Part shown: piece after piece, positions 18,001 to 31,489 of the stretch | Layout of the letters: each line of letters begins with the position of its first letter | Numbering within the stretch: position 1 is the first letter of the stretch | Source: Peronospora farinosa | Taxonomy: Eukaryota > Oomycota > Peronosporomycetes > Peronosporales > Peronosporaceae | Reading direction: 5' to 3' | NCBI GenBank assembly: GCA_947646735.1 | Contig: CANTFK010000756.1 | Location: forward strand, 1 to 64,000 | DNA length: 64,000 nt | The notes under the pieces: model-generated | Databases searched by the model: none | Told to the model about the DNA's origin: nothing | The model's input: only the letters and a program-made list of their open reading frames with translations | Position numbers and translations under genes: made by a program

Positions 18001-21000
18001 ATGAACAACGACGTCACGATGCGACTCGATGCACTTGTACTGAAGCTACGACACCCTCTCATCAAGATCCGGTCTCGAGCATTGCATAGTCTCTTGTTCA
18101 AGCTTCGGGAGCATCTGGTTCAATGGCAGGACCTCGAACCGCTGCAGACGTCGCTCGTTCCGAGTCTTCTCGCGTGTCTAGAGCCACCGCTTGAGCTTGA
18201 GACGCTGCACGTGCTGCAGCTGCTAGTACAGAGCCAATCAGATATACTCGTGACCAGTTTACAAGACTATGGAGCGGCTGAGAAGCTCCAACGAGGAGCC
18301 AACAAGAATCCTGAGCTACAGGCGACGTACGAGAAGGTTAAAAGAAGGCTTAAAACTTAGTAGAAAAAAACTGCTAATTACGTCCTTTTGTACTGCTATT
18401 TATGAGCAGTTATTGAAGCAAATTTACGTCACCAAGTTGGTGTCGGTCGAGGCAAAACAGCGGGTTCGAGTCAATCAATTAGAGGAAAAAGAGAAGAAAA
18501 ATGCTGTTGCAGAAGAGAAAGTCAGGGCTCATCGAGTGTCATGTGAAAGACAAAAAGCTCTTAAAGTCGATGAATTGGAAGCTCAAGGCTGGAGGTTTGC
18601 ACAGGTGACGCTGACGTCAGTGGATGAACAGCATTTGTTTGAGTTTGAGGTGAAACTTCAATTAAAGACGGAGATACAAGATATTGTGACGGCATGTGCA
18701 ACATTTCGGAACGAGTTATTGAGGAACTTTCCCGCTGAAGTCTTTCTACAGAGACCAGTTGTGTTGCAGCACTTGTTGCATCTTGTGCAACAGCCGATAT
18801 TGCCAGACAATCAAACGGTGTCGTGTGAACGAGGTGAAGATGGCGATACTGTGGTGGAAAAAGCGATGGAAGTGTCGATGGGTGTGAACTACTTTGATGA
18901 GATGTTGAACTCGACTTTTTCGAGCAAACGAGGGAATTTAACGGGCGCTGTAGTTATGGCAAGTCTCAAAGCAATTGAATCGTTTTTGTATGCGCTGCAA
19001 CTTGCACGAAAGCCATGTCTTGATCCGACATACGTGGTGTATGCACCACATGTCTATGTGGAGTTGTTTGATTCGTATGATTCGTATGATTCGCGACGAG
19101 TGCTGTATCCGCGTGCACGAGTGGAAATTGGAGTGGACGTGAGTAGACAATGGGGTGGTGAAAGTGGCGCTCAATTTGAGCAATACTCATTAAGTGGGGC
19201 AGTTTATAGAATATTCATTAGCGTGTTACCTTTGCTACGCTCAGCAAGACACCCACGACTTCACTTTTTGAACCTTCTCATTGCGGCACTACCAGATTTA
19301 CCGGAGAAAAGCCATCTGGGTCTTGCAGAATCGAACGGACAGAAGCTGAATAAATTGCGTCTTGAGCGCATTTTTGGTATTCTCAGTGGCATCTGCCGAC
19401 CAGTACCACCGGAACAAGCAGGTAGCAATATAATGGACGACGAGCTTGAACTCACGTACTCAATGACATGGAAACTAGTGGAGCTTGTCCTAAAATTGCT
19501 TCGGTTGTATCCGTCCTCTCAGTATTGCGTCGAAAAACACGCAAGCAAAGCTGATTGCGATAAAAGTAGCGGGAAGACCGACGGTAGTGGCACTATAACC
19601 ATTCCACGGCTGTTGTGGGATGCTCTGAAGTTATGGATCGCTAGTCCAGTCTTTTCTGAAGTGTCTTCTAAAGAGTGGAAGGATGAATCAGTAATCCAAT
19701 TTCTGGCTGAAGTTGACAGCACGATCCCAGCCTTTATCAACCTGAAGCAGTCGTCTCTACAGGACGCAAAGTCAATCCTTCATTTTGTGGAGTTTTCGAA
19801 GCTTCATCATGAGCACTTAGCAAATTTTGATCCTTGGAAGAAGCCAAGCGCTGTGACCTTGGAAGTTGCGAGGAAAACAATTCAGGCTAGATGCGTCTTT
19901 AGTAGTACGGACACTGAAATCATCCTGGACGCTGTGCTTCAAACAATTTGGTCAGTGTTGACTGAAGGTGCTAAGGATAAGTCAGGGAAAATTGTCGAAA
20001 GTGATGTCGGAACTATTCACTTGATTCTATATGATATGTTAAGTGAATTGGGTGAGATGGAGAAACCAGCATTACACGACCCAATGGTTGTTCGTTTTTT
20101 TCGAGGATTTGTGGATCTTGTTGAGGAATTAAATAACGGAGTTGATCGTGTATCAGCTGGTTGTCGACACCAATTTATGACAGAGGTGATATGTGAACCG
20201 AAATTTGTTGCGCTGTTGCTATTAGCCCTTGCAAGACATGATGGTGATAGTGGCGACAAGACGAATAGCGCAGTGTTTTGGAAAATTTTACGAATAACTT
20301 CAAGTCAGTTAGCAAACTTTCCTAACGACAAGTTAGTATTGCTTCTGCCCGTGGTTCCTTTGCTTCAGCACTTTGCATATATTGAGCCGTCGGAAGGGTC
20401 TTGTCAAGAGCAACGTTCGACACAACCGCAACTTGCTGAAGTGTTGAATCGGCTGGAAACTATAGTATCTGATCACGCCAGGAAAGTGTTAACTTGCCGC
20501 TGTTTGCTTCATCAGTTACCATGCATTCGGAAAGCGGCTTCCTCTAGAGTTATACGGTTGTTGGCTCAAACGACTTCATCGTATGCTGAAAAAATCTCAA
20601 AGGATGAATCAGTTCGTGAAGACCCGTTTGGAGGCACAATCGTATGTGATGGCAAAAATCTAAACTTCGAAGCAGCACTTATGGAGACCCCCTTGCCTGC
20701 TGTTCACGTAGGTTGCCGTCAACCTAGCGAAAACGAGCTATCGTCACAACTGAGCAAGCTGGATCATTTGTGTAAAGTGATTTCCGGAACGTGTTTAGCC
20801 TTTGAGAGCATGAGAGAGGCGGCACTTAAAGAGCTGGTCATGTTTATTGAGCACACGTCGGTGGAGCTATTTACGTTACTTGAAGAGATGGACAAACTGT
20901 CGGGCCTGATTGATCTACTTCGTTCTTTTCTTCAAACAGAAGAAAATCGACATGACTCGTCTATGGTTCAACAAGCCCTCATCGTGCTTAGGACTCTACT

Positions 21001-24000
21001 GCTTCGCAGCTGGCTGTTGCGCTCAGCCATTCAACGCGATAATGATATGATGGAACTGCTGATGGCGTCGGTATATCATTCATCGGTTTCCGTTCGGGCA
21101 CAGATGTACTACATACTTCTTCTGCTCACGTGCTCTGCTGAAAATTTTATACCGAGCGGGAAGCCAGTTGAATTACTAAGCTATGACAAGATGATACTCA
21201 GTGGTGAAGCAAAAATACCCGAGATGATTAAAACAACGTTTGGATTGTACTCTGGTCGTTGGATGCGATGCCTAATTGTTACCTACACGCTGAAACAGCA
21301 ATTGCAGGCAAGCTGTGCACTGCTAACCAAGCGAACTGATTCGTTGTGGCTGCAAGAAGTACGAGCTATCATCAGTGAGACACCATATCGTAGTGATGTT
21401 GGCGATGTAAAGAACAACGCGGACAGCAATACGTTTTCTATATTACTTGGCGCAGAGTATGCAATCGTCGCACAAAAACTTCGAGATGCGCCGTCGCACG
21501 GAAAGTGTCTGAACGCACTGTACCATCTGATGACGATGTGCGAAGCTTGGCATTTTGGACGCGAACACTTTGTCGGCGAATGGGAAGCAGATTTCGAGCG
21601 GTATTTCGCGGTACCACCAAAAAGTGAACGAGACGAGACGATTATTGGCTCGCTTGTAGTCACTCTTAGCGTGATGTTCTTTGTCATGACTCGAAGAGAG
21701 CAGCTGCGAGCCCTCGTTGTAGTGAAGCGCAAGGTTCTTCCACTCTTGAAAAAATCTCAAAGCAAGACGTTATCTCTACAGGTTGCCCGGTTGTTGCTCA
21801 ATGTGAGTGAATCCAAGGTTCGTGATTTGTTCTTGTCACTGGCTGCTGATACCGATATTATCGCGACAATCTGCACAAAGTACTCGGCAATCTACGCGAC
21901 AGAGTCTGTACTGCACGGTCTGATGCTTGAGGTGCTGTTGCGATTCGCCAAAGCCATGGACGAGGATGTAGACAGTTACTTGTCAGCACCTTCGCGCGAT
22001 AAAATTTGCAAGCGTTTGCTGGAGATGCTTTCGCCACTGCTCACAGTTGTGTGTCGCCACCGTGTTCCTGGTTCCTTTTTGGAACGTGATGTATTTGCTG
22101 TCGGATCACAGTGCATGATAACTATTTTGCGTCTGCTTCCGCCCGATTCCTATCTGGCTAGTGATTGTTCTCTGGAGCACACTGATAGCAGCAACCTTCT
22201 CGATGGTAGTTGGGCGTCTCGTTTTCTCTTCGACCACGTGTCGTCAATTCGAGAGCTTGGTTTTCTCATTATCGAGCATGCCTCATCCTCGAAACCTCCT
22301 CCAACTCGATTGTTGCAAATGGTTTTCGAAACTTGCGCTGACGACACTGAGTCGGATGCTGTCCGTGCAGCAGCATGCACTGCTTTGACGAAGGAGATTC
22401 TTCAATATCACGAGCGTTCTTCTGATGAACAAGCAGTGATGCTTGAGATTTTCCATGGGACCGCGTTTTCGGGAAAGATGTTGCGCTTACTTTTGCACGC
22501 GTTGAAAGGTAACAAACTGTACGCTCGCGCTTCAAGCGCATTTGCACGGCTGGTTCGAGTGTTATACGTACAACGTGATCGTGTGGCGCCAATTTTGGGG
22601 GATATGCAGAAAGAGTTGGATGCGGCTGGACAAGAATTCGAGGTGTACCGACTTTTCGTGCAGGTAAGAACTCAATATACAGAACCTTGTGCTATTTTCT
22701 TCGTTGGCATAATGATTTGCTTTGTTGCTTAGGCGCTGTCACTCCGTGAATGGAAAAACAACTGCGATCGCTACTGTTCGAGCTATATGCTTTTGCCTAG
22801 TTGTGATCGTAGTACATGGAGACGCTCATTGCTTCCAGCCATTCTAGATCTGATGTCCGAAGTGCTGAATCTCTTCCAGGCTATCTGCCGTGATGCTGGC
22901 TTTGATCAAGCGGCCTTTTTCCTCATGGTACACATGGACCCTGCTCTGTTTAGCAAATCGTTTGCGACTAGGTTTTGACTTCTGCGTGTTGTGTCGCTGC
23001 AGCATACGACTCTGCAGTTTCAGCTGATGGTGCTGGTACAGGATATCCATGCTTCTTTTGACAACACGTTGACAGTGGCTACAAAGCGGAGGCATTATGG
23101 GGTTCTTGACCTTTGTGCGGGTACTCTCAGCATTCTTGTGGTGCAAGCTTTTGACCAACACAGCAAGTACGTTTCAAAGCAGCTTGGAGCATCAACAACT
23201 CCGGGTTTTGAGGGGGACTTTGTGGGCGTGGTCGCAAAATTACTAGGCCCTCACCACCCGATTGATTTCCGGGTATCATTTTCTCGGATTGTGCCATCTG
23301 TAAGTACTCCAAACGTTTTTTCTTGGCGCGGTATATGCTCACAAGAAAGGTCTTCTGCTTCGATGATTGTCATTAGATATCTTTACTGATACCCGGATTG
23401 CTGAAGTCGTTAAATCCTTCAATCGCCAACGCGCTTGCATCCGTTACGTTTGATCTTTACCGGGAAGTTGCAGAGTTCATGCATTTGGATGCGAACACCA
23501 TTGTTGCTACAGTGCCAGAACTTCAGGACCGTACATTTCCGTTAGCATGTATCCGACGCGTGTCATGTGCACTTCGAGTTCTGCTCGAGTCGAGCATAAA
23601 TCTCCAGCCGCTTGTCTGGGTAAAGCGTGCCCTACCTTTCGCAATGGCTTCTATTAAAGAATCTTTTTCTGCGATTCGGATTGCTGGAGGATTTGGTGGC
23701 AAGCGAGATGGAAGTTTCAACACCAGCTCAAACACACAATGCGCATACGTGCTCGATCTATGCGGGCGCATTCAGACACATATCGAGGTTATGAGCGCAA
23801 TCGTCGGTAGTAATAGAGAAAGCCAGCAACTGGTAAAGGTAAGTGGTTTCAGACTACAACTATGCGGTGTGCAGACATGGGCCTAAGACTGATGCTTGAT
23901 GCTATACTTAGGGTGAAGGACTTCTCAGCGTGCTTTTGTCAAATTGGAGTGTAATGAATATGGCTCGCGTCCGTGGGTCTCAGTTGATGTTACGTGCTCT

Positions 24001-24918
24001 CCATCTTTTGGCAAACTACACCTTTGAAAACGACACTGCCCGAGGATCAATGCTGATATCGCTGCAGTCCGGTTCTGCAAAAAACGCAGGGAGCGAAAGA
24101 TCTCAAACGCTGTTGTCACGAGTGCTTGACTTGGCGATCTCCCGGGGCGAGATGACATCTTCTCATGGGCAAGTTGCACGTGGTGCTATTGCCGCGTCCG
24201 CAGCTGATATGGCTGTTAGCAACGCTGCATGCCAAGTGGCAAAGGCTGCTCTACTCAACACTGAATGCGTGTTAGCATCCCTCAAGACAGGGTCAATATC
24301 TAGACTGATTAACTCGCTTCAAGATCGACTCAAGCAACACAGACAAACGAGCAAAACGAATCACCTCGAGACTGGAAACCTTGCTCACCTGCTTGGTGTG
24401 CTCAGCAACGTTGCTTCCAACAAGGAAGGAGCTCGCCTGCTCTACACTAATTGGGCTAATGTGCTCTCCCTCGTGCTCGACGATGTAATGCATTCGTCTG
24501 ATGAGGCGATTCGGCGTAATGGATGTTTGGTATTGAGGAATCTCGCTCTTTCACGAGCGGCCAAGAACCACTTTGCTATGTGGGAAGCGCTGCTGGATGA
24601 TATGATCGCTCTTTGCGTACGTGTAAGTTCTACACCTCACGTCGACTTGATTAGTCTGGATTACCTTTCAGCAGCGCTATGGTCACTCGTGTATGACAAC
24701 CAGAAAGCGCGTGCGTTATTGCTATCGAGGCCAACGTCATTACGGAATTTGCAGCAAGTTCTGGGCTCTCAAAATGCTGGTGCGTATCTGTCAAACATAT
24801 TGTAAAGGTCATACACTCATCCTTTCAATGCATTTTGCTCGCCGTAGCTTTGCAGCAAACTTTTACAAAAGACAGTATTGAAAATCTTCGCCGGTTGCTG
24901 ATGCTCGTCAAGGAATAG
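18001..24918 (+). CDS. RTTN: Rotatin (centriole/basal-body protein)
   Basis: Seven exons: 18001-18336, 18410-22663, 22733-22927, 23003-23299, 23377-23838, 23912-24779, 24848-24918, giving 2160 residues; animal rotatins are about 2200. Introns are 68-77 bp with GT-AG ends. The N-terminus (LRHPLIKIRSRALHSLLFKL) matches the armadillo-like rotatin N-terminal domain, and the remainder is a continuous alpha-helical, HEAT/ARM-type solenoid without other domains. Rotatin (Ana3 in flies) acts late in centriole and basal-body assembly and in cilium function. The last exon encodes only about 23 residues; its acceptor choice is supported by frame continuity (NAALQQTF join). It converges on the KNL2-like gene with 177 bp between stops. 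Confidence 0.85.
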
Positions 24919-25095
24919 AGCGGCTATACAACAACAAGTTTTCCTGACCGTCACATCAGTCCATATTCATTATTTATCACATATCGACACTTGCAACCGC
25001 TGCTTCTACATGAGTAACAAAAAACTTCACGTACAGTCAATAAATAAAGCACCTCTGGTGCAGTCTACGGCTCGGAACTTCGTGGCATGTCGTGG

Positions 25096-27476
25096 TCAAG
25101 ACAGATCAAAATCTTCCTCTTCTTCACTGCTGTCTTCTGCTTCTTCACCCTCTGACGAACTGCCATCCTTTTGTATGCGAACGTATGTTGTTCCTCCTGG
25201 ACTCACGACGCCCTTCAAGGAATGTAATCCGACCTCCTCCACAAGCATTACCGCCTTCTTCTGTGCGAAAATGCAAACACCATCAGAAAAACCGCAGCAA
25301 GTAGGCATTAACTAACAGCTTACAGACTTTTTTGACGTACCTTGGCAGACATTGCCTTTGTTTTCACTGCTTTCACGGGTGTTGCCAACGATGTCAGGCG
25401 TCGCACCTTACCACCAGCCATCACACCACCACCTGCGACGTGCTGACGATTAATGCCCAGAACGTACGAGTCGATGTCGTCCCGTCTGCGCGAGCTCAAT
25501 TTCTTAAGCAGTCCAGGTGTTTCGTCGTCCATTTCAGAGTCGTTATCGTCGAAGCTACGGGACGGTGTCCCCCCCAGCTCAGGTGACTTAATGAAATCAA
25601 ACACTGGTAACTCCGGTAAGCCTTCCTTCGACGGGGTCGTTTCGAAGAGGTCATCCACGTGCTTTTTTTCGTACTGCTAGTACCAAAACACAAACGGTCA
25701 GCAAGTCGTCCACAATCTCACGATTAGTTTCTTCGCGCACCTCTTCTACAAAGTCGCGCACTTGCTTTTTGAATTTGTTTGAGCCAGCGCGGGCGATCTT
25801 GGTAGGCACGGCTGAGTGTGGCTCGGTGCTTGCTCGTTTTTTGGTTGGCCTCTTTGCTGACTTTCGATTACTTAGCGGGGATCTAAAATGTTCAAATGTT
25901 TTGGCTTGACAGTCTTTTGCTGACTTTCCTGGCACATACTGTGCCACCTATCACAACCGCGAAGCGCATAGCATTGGTAAGCTTACCCTCGACTCAGCTT
26001 TCTTTTCATATTATTTGATCGTACCTGCACCCAGAAGTTCGGAGCAGTTGTTGGGATCTGGAGCTTGGCATCTATCAAAGCTTCTTGCTGCTCAGTCGTC
26101 CAAACTTCACCCTCTGCTTCAGGCTCAGGCTCTTCCTTCTTCGTACTCATTCTTTTCTCCTTAGCAATTGGTAGGACACGGGTCTGATACATCAAGCCAA
26201 TGACAAGAGTATGAGCCTAACCCAATAACAAGGTAATGTCCAGAAAAGCACTCTAGGTACGCACCTTCTTGGGCTTCGGCGTACTATACGCCTCGACATG
26301 TTGAGTTGACGCTAAGGCGATAATGGCTTCGGTCCCATTATTGACTCCTTCTTCTATCAAAGGCGGTGAACTATACCAAAGCAAGTTTGCACGCGCATTA
26401 ACATTGGTCAGGTCAGGACGCTCACTAAAGTGAATCACGCATTGCCATTTTTCGTACCCGTACTTGTCGGCACCAGTTGTCTTCTTCTTCCCTAATCTTG
26501 ACTTTGATCCCGTCTTGCCGTGTTTGACATTATCACGCGACTTCTGCGCATAAGGAAGCAAATGTTTATTGAAGTACGCTGGAATACCCACGTCCATTAA
26601 TTCCACTGCCGTGCGTGGGATACCCGCACATTTAGCGGCATTTCGATCCAACTTGCCCGACAACGTCACATATTCGCCGTCCTTGGACGTGAACTTCGTC
26701 GCACCCTCTCGTTTTCCAACAACAAATCGCTTCATATTACCATCCACTTGTCCTGTTAATACAAGCAGTGCCTTCTCTACGTCACTTTTGTGTTTTCTCT
26801 CCAGCACTGGCGGCCACTCGACACACCAGTGCTCCAGCACTACCGCCTTCCTACTCACTCGTTCTCTTCTGTTTTCTCCTCTTTCCATTATCTTTTTCAT
26901 TTCTTGTGGTGATTGAAAGAGCTTTTTCTGAATCACCACGTCATCATCTTCTTCAATCTCAACATCTTGAATCCTCTCGAGACTGCAGCGTTTCCATTTC
27001 TTCTTCTCTTTTACCATTGATCGAGTCACAGGTGTCCTTGTCACCATCTCCAAGACACCTGAACAACGTCTTTTATAGTGCTTTTTCTTTTGTTTCGCTG
27101 CACTTCTCGTAACAGCAGGAGAAGACGTCATATTCTTCTTCTCTTCTTCTACTTCCCCTCGTTTCTTCCTTTTCTTCTTTTTCTTTTGATGTGATTTCAA
27201 TAATCTCAAATACTCAAAAGGATCTTCTTCTTCTTCTTCTTTCTCGTCCCTTTTCTTCTTAACGTCGCCATTTAAATGCCGTTCGGGTGCGCTAGCAACG
27301 TTACAAAGTCCTCGGATCGGGCTCTTGGACGTGTCCAAGCGCCATTTCTTGCGCGGTTTACGTGTAGATTGCACTACAGCATCTTCTCGACCAAGACCGA
27401 CTAATGCGCTTTCCAGCACGGAGCTGTAGCGACTGCGACGCAGTGGCGCCGAGACACTTCGAATCATTGTTGACAT
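25096..27476 (-). CDS. M18BP1/KNL2-like centromere protein (SANTA + SANT)
   Basis: Five exons: 27476-26265, 26216-26025, 25947-25741, 25673-25341, 25260-25096, giving about 702 residues. The first intron (26217-26264) is only 48 bp by this model; an acceptor 27 bases later would give 75 bp and remove nine residues. A very basic and acidic N-terminal region includes two copies of a PVTRSxxKxKKK motif (about 119-139 and 148-165). The SANTA domain spans about 211-308 (EHWCVEW, EYVTLSGKLDR, DVGIPAYF). A SANT/Myb domain is assembled across the exon 2/3 join (WTTEQQEALI, NFWVQ, KSAKDCQAK; about 443-490). The C-terminus is acidic. SANTA plus SANT is the hallmark of M18BP1/KNL2, which directs deposition of the centromeric histone CENP-A. 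Confidence 0.83.
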
Positions 27477-28530
27477 TTTTTTACTTTAAATTTAATTATA
27501 TGATTGTAAAAATACTAAACAAAAGTAGTAGTATAATAAATATATTACTGACCTTGTACATAGTAGATGCGAGTACTATTACAGAAGGAGATTTTACTTC
27601 ATCGCCAATTTTTGGTGACAAAGAAACTGAGCACTTGAAAGCTCCTTTTGTGAGGCTGATGCTTTTGCTATTGAGCTAAAGAGACTGCTTTAGTGTCGAT
27701 TTGGTCAATGGATGTCATGCGATGACAACAAACCGAGTCGTAGTTATTGCTACGACTTGTCACAACGATCGAGTCGTTCGTTATCAGCTTCTAAATCGAC
27801 GAGGTTTTGAGGATGCACCCTCTTCTTCTGCAGCGATGGACTACGGTTTCTTGATTGAGAAGCGTATGATCGTTAATCATAGACCGACCGACACACCGAA
27901 ATTTAGACACCGCCGATTCGTAAACGTTGCTCGGACTTTCGTGAGCTGCAGACTTACCTGCAGGACATGCTAAAATGTTGCTGCTGAAATGACCTGCATC
28001 CTGCGACGGCATCTCGACACTGTGATCCGAGGCTTTAAGAGCAAAATGATCATCGAGGTCTGCTAAATGCTCATCGAGCCGTGCTAAGGTACATTTCGCA
28101 AAAGCTGCAGCAGAGCCATCAATTCAATTCAAGCAGCGACAGGATGTGACATAGACAGTCAAAGTATAAGCAGGCGCTGAATAATGATTATGAATTATTA
28201 TTATCAAATCAACAAATGTAAACGGGCGCTTCGAAAAGAAGCTGCCATGTACTACGCGGGCTCACACCTTGAAGCAGCGTGAGGAAGCGATTAGACCGTA
28301 TTACCTCCGCGTGCGGTGGTGGTGTTGGTCGGCGCTTAAAGCGTAGTACCAATTGTTGCCGGCCGCTTAGAGCGTAACTCGCAACGAACTTTAAACAAGC
28401 ACCTACCTGCGTCACGACGAAAGTAACCTCGTCACTCAATCCTTCGCTTAAGCTACCTTTTTTGTCATTGAGGCATTTATGCGTTTTGTAACAACGCTGA
28501 CTGGATAGGTCCATGACCATGTAGCGTCAG
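27477..28530. other. Start of gene-poor repeat island, no gene
   Basis: No credible gene. AT-rich near the KNL2 promoter, then mixed sequence with only short frames (27701-27973 is unsupported). The region probably includes decayed flanks of the gypsy remnant that begins at about 28.5 kb. Confidence 0.45.
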
Positions 28531-28532
28531 GT

Positions 28533-30060
28533 ATGCCAACGCGCTACATCCCGGTGTCCGAAGAAGAGCCAAGAGCCCGTCCGTTTGTATTAAGGCTTTG
28601 CTCAGGTATGAGTTACAACGAGCTGGCTAGTCTATGTCAACTCGGTGGCAGAGCCAAAGAATGGGCACTGACATGCGATTGGTCTGTAGATGCCGCGTTC
28701 TCCGATGGAATTTGCTTAAGAGACAAATGTCTCGTGTAATTGAACCGCCTTACGAGGCATATCGTGTGGACTCATGCTTCTTAGCTTCCCGATAGTGAAA
28801 GAAGGAGCTATCGGACTTTGCCCAAGAATTGCGAACTCTACTTGTGGCTATGCAGCTGGACACTCTACCAGAGAAGATACTGTTATATTTTGGATCGTAT
28901 TTGACAGGTTATCAGGTTTATAAGGTTCAAGTGCGATACCATGGAACAGCGTCACCTGTTTAATCGGTTGTGACATCTGAACAGTTGGAACGACGAGGTG
29001 ACAACTTGACAGTTAGGACAAGGGCATACGGTTGCAATGCGGGACCACCGTACGATATGGGTAGGTAAGACGGATGCCATCTGACACTTACATGGTCAAG
29101 TTGCAGTGCATGTTGTAGTGTTGACAAACGATAGTAGTGTATGCTAAATATATCTTACTTTTGCTTCGAGCATCTTTGCACAAGTGCAACAGCAAGCATC
29201 AAGCTCGTACATGTCCTCATGACAGTTTTAATGGAAGGCCTCCGCACTGAGGTCGCCAAGACGGAAGTTTTTCGTGTCCACCCTTCGGCCTTCGACGAGG
29301 CAGTGGACATAGCCAAAGCGGATCGTTATAGCACTTAGTGGCATAACTCGAGCTGATTTGATAAGGCTGAGCCTATATACCTCAGTCGTGCCGAAGACGA
29401 AGCTGAGCCTCAAACTGCTGAGCAGCAGCGCAACATCCGTAAATTTTATATTTGCGAAAGAACCAGGAGTCTTCTCCCTAGTTGTTCGTTACGGAAGCAA
29501 CGCTAGCATCGTTCGGACCAGACCCCTGCCTCAATCCGTAAATCAGGCATGTCGGAGAAACGTTAGCTCATAGTATGTGCAAGGCGCCCCACTGGGAATG
29601 ATTTAAGCTGTGTAGAACCTATAGGAGGTAGAGGTGAACAGGGCTTATCCCCAGACTTCGTGGAATCTATCATGGACCATAAATCAAGTCAGGCAGGTGT
29701 TGGTCGTGTCGGCAACAGTTAAGGTCTTTGATAAACCATGTTCAATTTTTATTGACTCAAAGGCGTCGGGTAATTATGTCCGACGCCTTTCTTTTGAAGA
29801 TAGTCAGCCATATGCTGAGGCGCTAAAAGCGCAAGAGGGTGGTTTTATAACGGCCCGTCTCGCGACTGGTGCACATGTCACCGTTTCCAAAGTTCCGTTG
29901 AACTTAGGAGTAAAATTTATGGACTTCGATAGCGTGAAAGATGTCTTGTCCTACATTAGGACTCGAAATTTGATTTTATTCTCGGTATGGCTTGGCTGGA
30001 ACGCCATGAGCCATGGATCAATTGGCGATATAAGACCTTAGGCGCTACGCGCAATGTTTC
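28533..30060 (+). mobile_element. Decayed Ty3/gypsy retrotransposon, gag to protease
   Basis: Broken coding sequence in several frames. Gag-like motifs are LGGRAKEWALTCD (28.65 kb) and MEGLRTEVAKTEVFRVHP (29.23-29.29 kb), separated by about 320 bp of unrelated sequence that interrupts gag. A remnant of the CCHC knuckle lies near 29.44-29.50 kb, now lacking conserved cysteines. A retropepsin-like stretch lies at 29.65-30.06 kb, where the catalytic DSGAS-type motif reads DSKAS and the end (GMAWLERHEPW) lies in another frame. No reverse transcriptase follows. It is non-functional. Confidence 0.75.
28890..29211. repeat. Insertion interrupting the gag remnant
   Basis: The gag reading frame that ends near 28890 resumes near 29212. 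The 320 bp between them has no frame continuity and no recognised coding content. Clear terminal repeats or a target-site duplication were not found, so it may be a small non-autonomous insertion or local rearrangement. Confidence 0.35.
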
Positions 30061-31489
30061 TATCGGAGCTATGGAGAGTCATGAACCCACCTTTGCTAAG
30101 AAACAAAAGCGCTACTGATGATTGAGCCAGGAAGTGTGCTGAATATTGGTGTGTCTGAGTCACTAGACACCCATATACACAATAGTAGTGTCTAGCAATG
30201 CTCATTGACACATAGTGAGACGGCGCGTACTCCGTTGGGTGATACTAGTAGTTATTACGAATCACTGAACGGTGAAAGCATTGTTAACCTAGAGCAGAGA
30301 CATTAAAGCTTGAACACGATCAATGAGCGTGGAGTGGCACTTATAAATCCATCAAGTGATGTTGCTTGTGATAGCGACCCATTATATTTCGATATTAAAA
30401 GCATCGGCTTTCGCATAGAGCAAGATAATGTCGAAGATCTTGTTAATGATGTTGGCCCTGAAAGCAACTCATTGGATGTCTGTGATGACATCAGCTCTCG
30501 TATAGAGCAAAACAACGTAGAGGCACCTATCAACATTAAAGATGGTATTATCTCAAGTACTTCAACAAGCACGGTCGGTCTCTACGTTAAGACGGCAGCG
30601 TCGCGAAATGGTTGCTACGAGATGTAAGGCGTATGTTCTATCATGTGGTGATACTAGCGATCAGCTGTATACCCTTATAAATGGAGTGACAGGTATTGTT
30701 GATGGCGAGGTAATTCATTCGACCCTTCCTCTTTAAATTATCTGTTAGATCTAGACAAAATTTCTGTGGATATATCCTATCAAGTATGGAAGGCTAGCGA
30801 GTTATCCGATATGGTAGTCATTCGACCTACCCCAGAGCTGAGCATATCCTCGCTTGTAGATTAGGCAGTTCTTAAAGATACAAAGAAGGCACTTAGTGCG
30901 TGTAGTGGATTATCTAATTTGAATAATCATTCGTATCCCTAATATCCTTCCGCTAAGGAATTCAGAATGCGGTAAGAAGTAGTATTTCGCTAGCTGCGAA
31001 TATACATCTATAGTAATTGGCGTGCTGGCGAATAAGTTTAAGAGCCTTGCGGCGTGGATTAGGTGGGCTTCACGTCTGTGAGGAGGTTTACCGTTACACA
31101 ACTAGCCATAGTTACATCAATATCACATAAGTAGTTATATGTTACACCATAGGGTGTAGCCATTCGTATCTCTATTCGCAGGTAAGTGAGAATCAGTCTC
31201 ATTATCAGCCTGTAGTTGAGTAATTCCAATGCGTTTAGAGACCACTCGACTTAGTATAAAAACAAATATATAAAAATTAAAGTTAAAATAAACCTTAAGC
31301 GCGCTAGCTTTTGTGAGCTCCCTAACGCTTCCTCGTAAGACCTATAGTGTGTGTAAGTAACGGAGCTCTAGCACCTTTACATCTGGTAGCACTTCGTAGT
31401 CCTTCCATCGAATATGAGCGCTTCGCCGATACCGACGCTAGAGGGGAGGGGGTATTGTCACACGATGAATTTGAGCACCTGACCTCTTT
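30061..31489. other. Repeat-derived sequence with LTR-like and polypurine features
   Basis: No gene. An LTR-like start, TGTTACACCATAGGGTGTAGC, lies at 31140 and includes a short inverted repeat; AT-rich TATAAAA-containing sequence follows at about 31255. A purine-rich tract GAGGGGAGGGGG lies at about 31441-31452, immediately before TATTGTCAC, as expected for a polypurine tract next to a 3' LTR. Pairs of LTRs could not be matched by eye. Confidence 0.35.

Noticed and set aside
25651..25735. Readthrough of KNL2-like exon 3 to 25651.
   Set aside because: A GTGCGC donor at 25740 and acceptor at 25674 give a 67 bp intron and restore the SANT-to-C-terminal frame.
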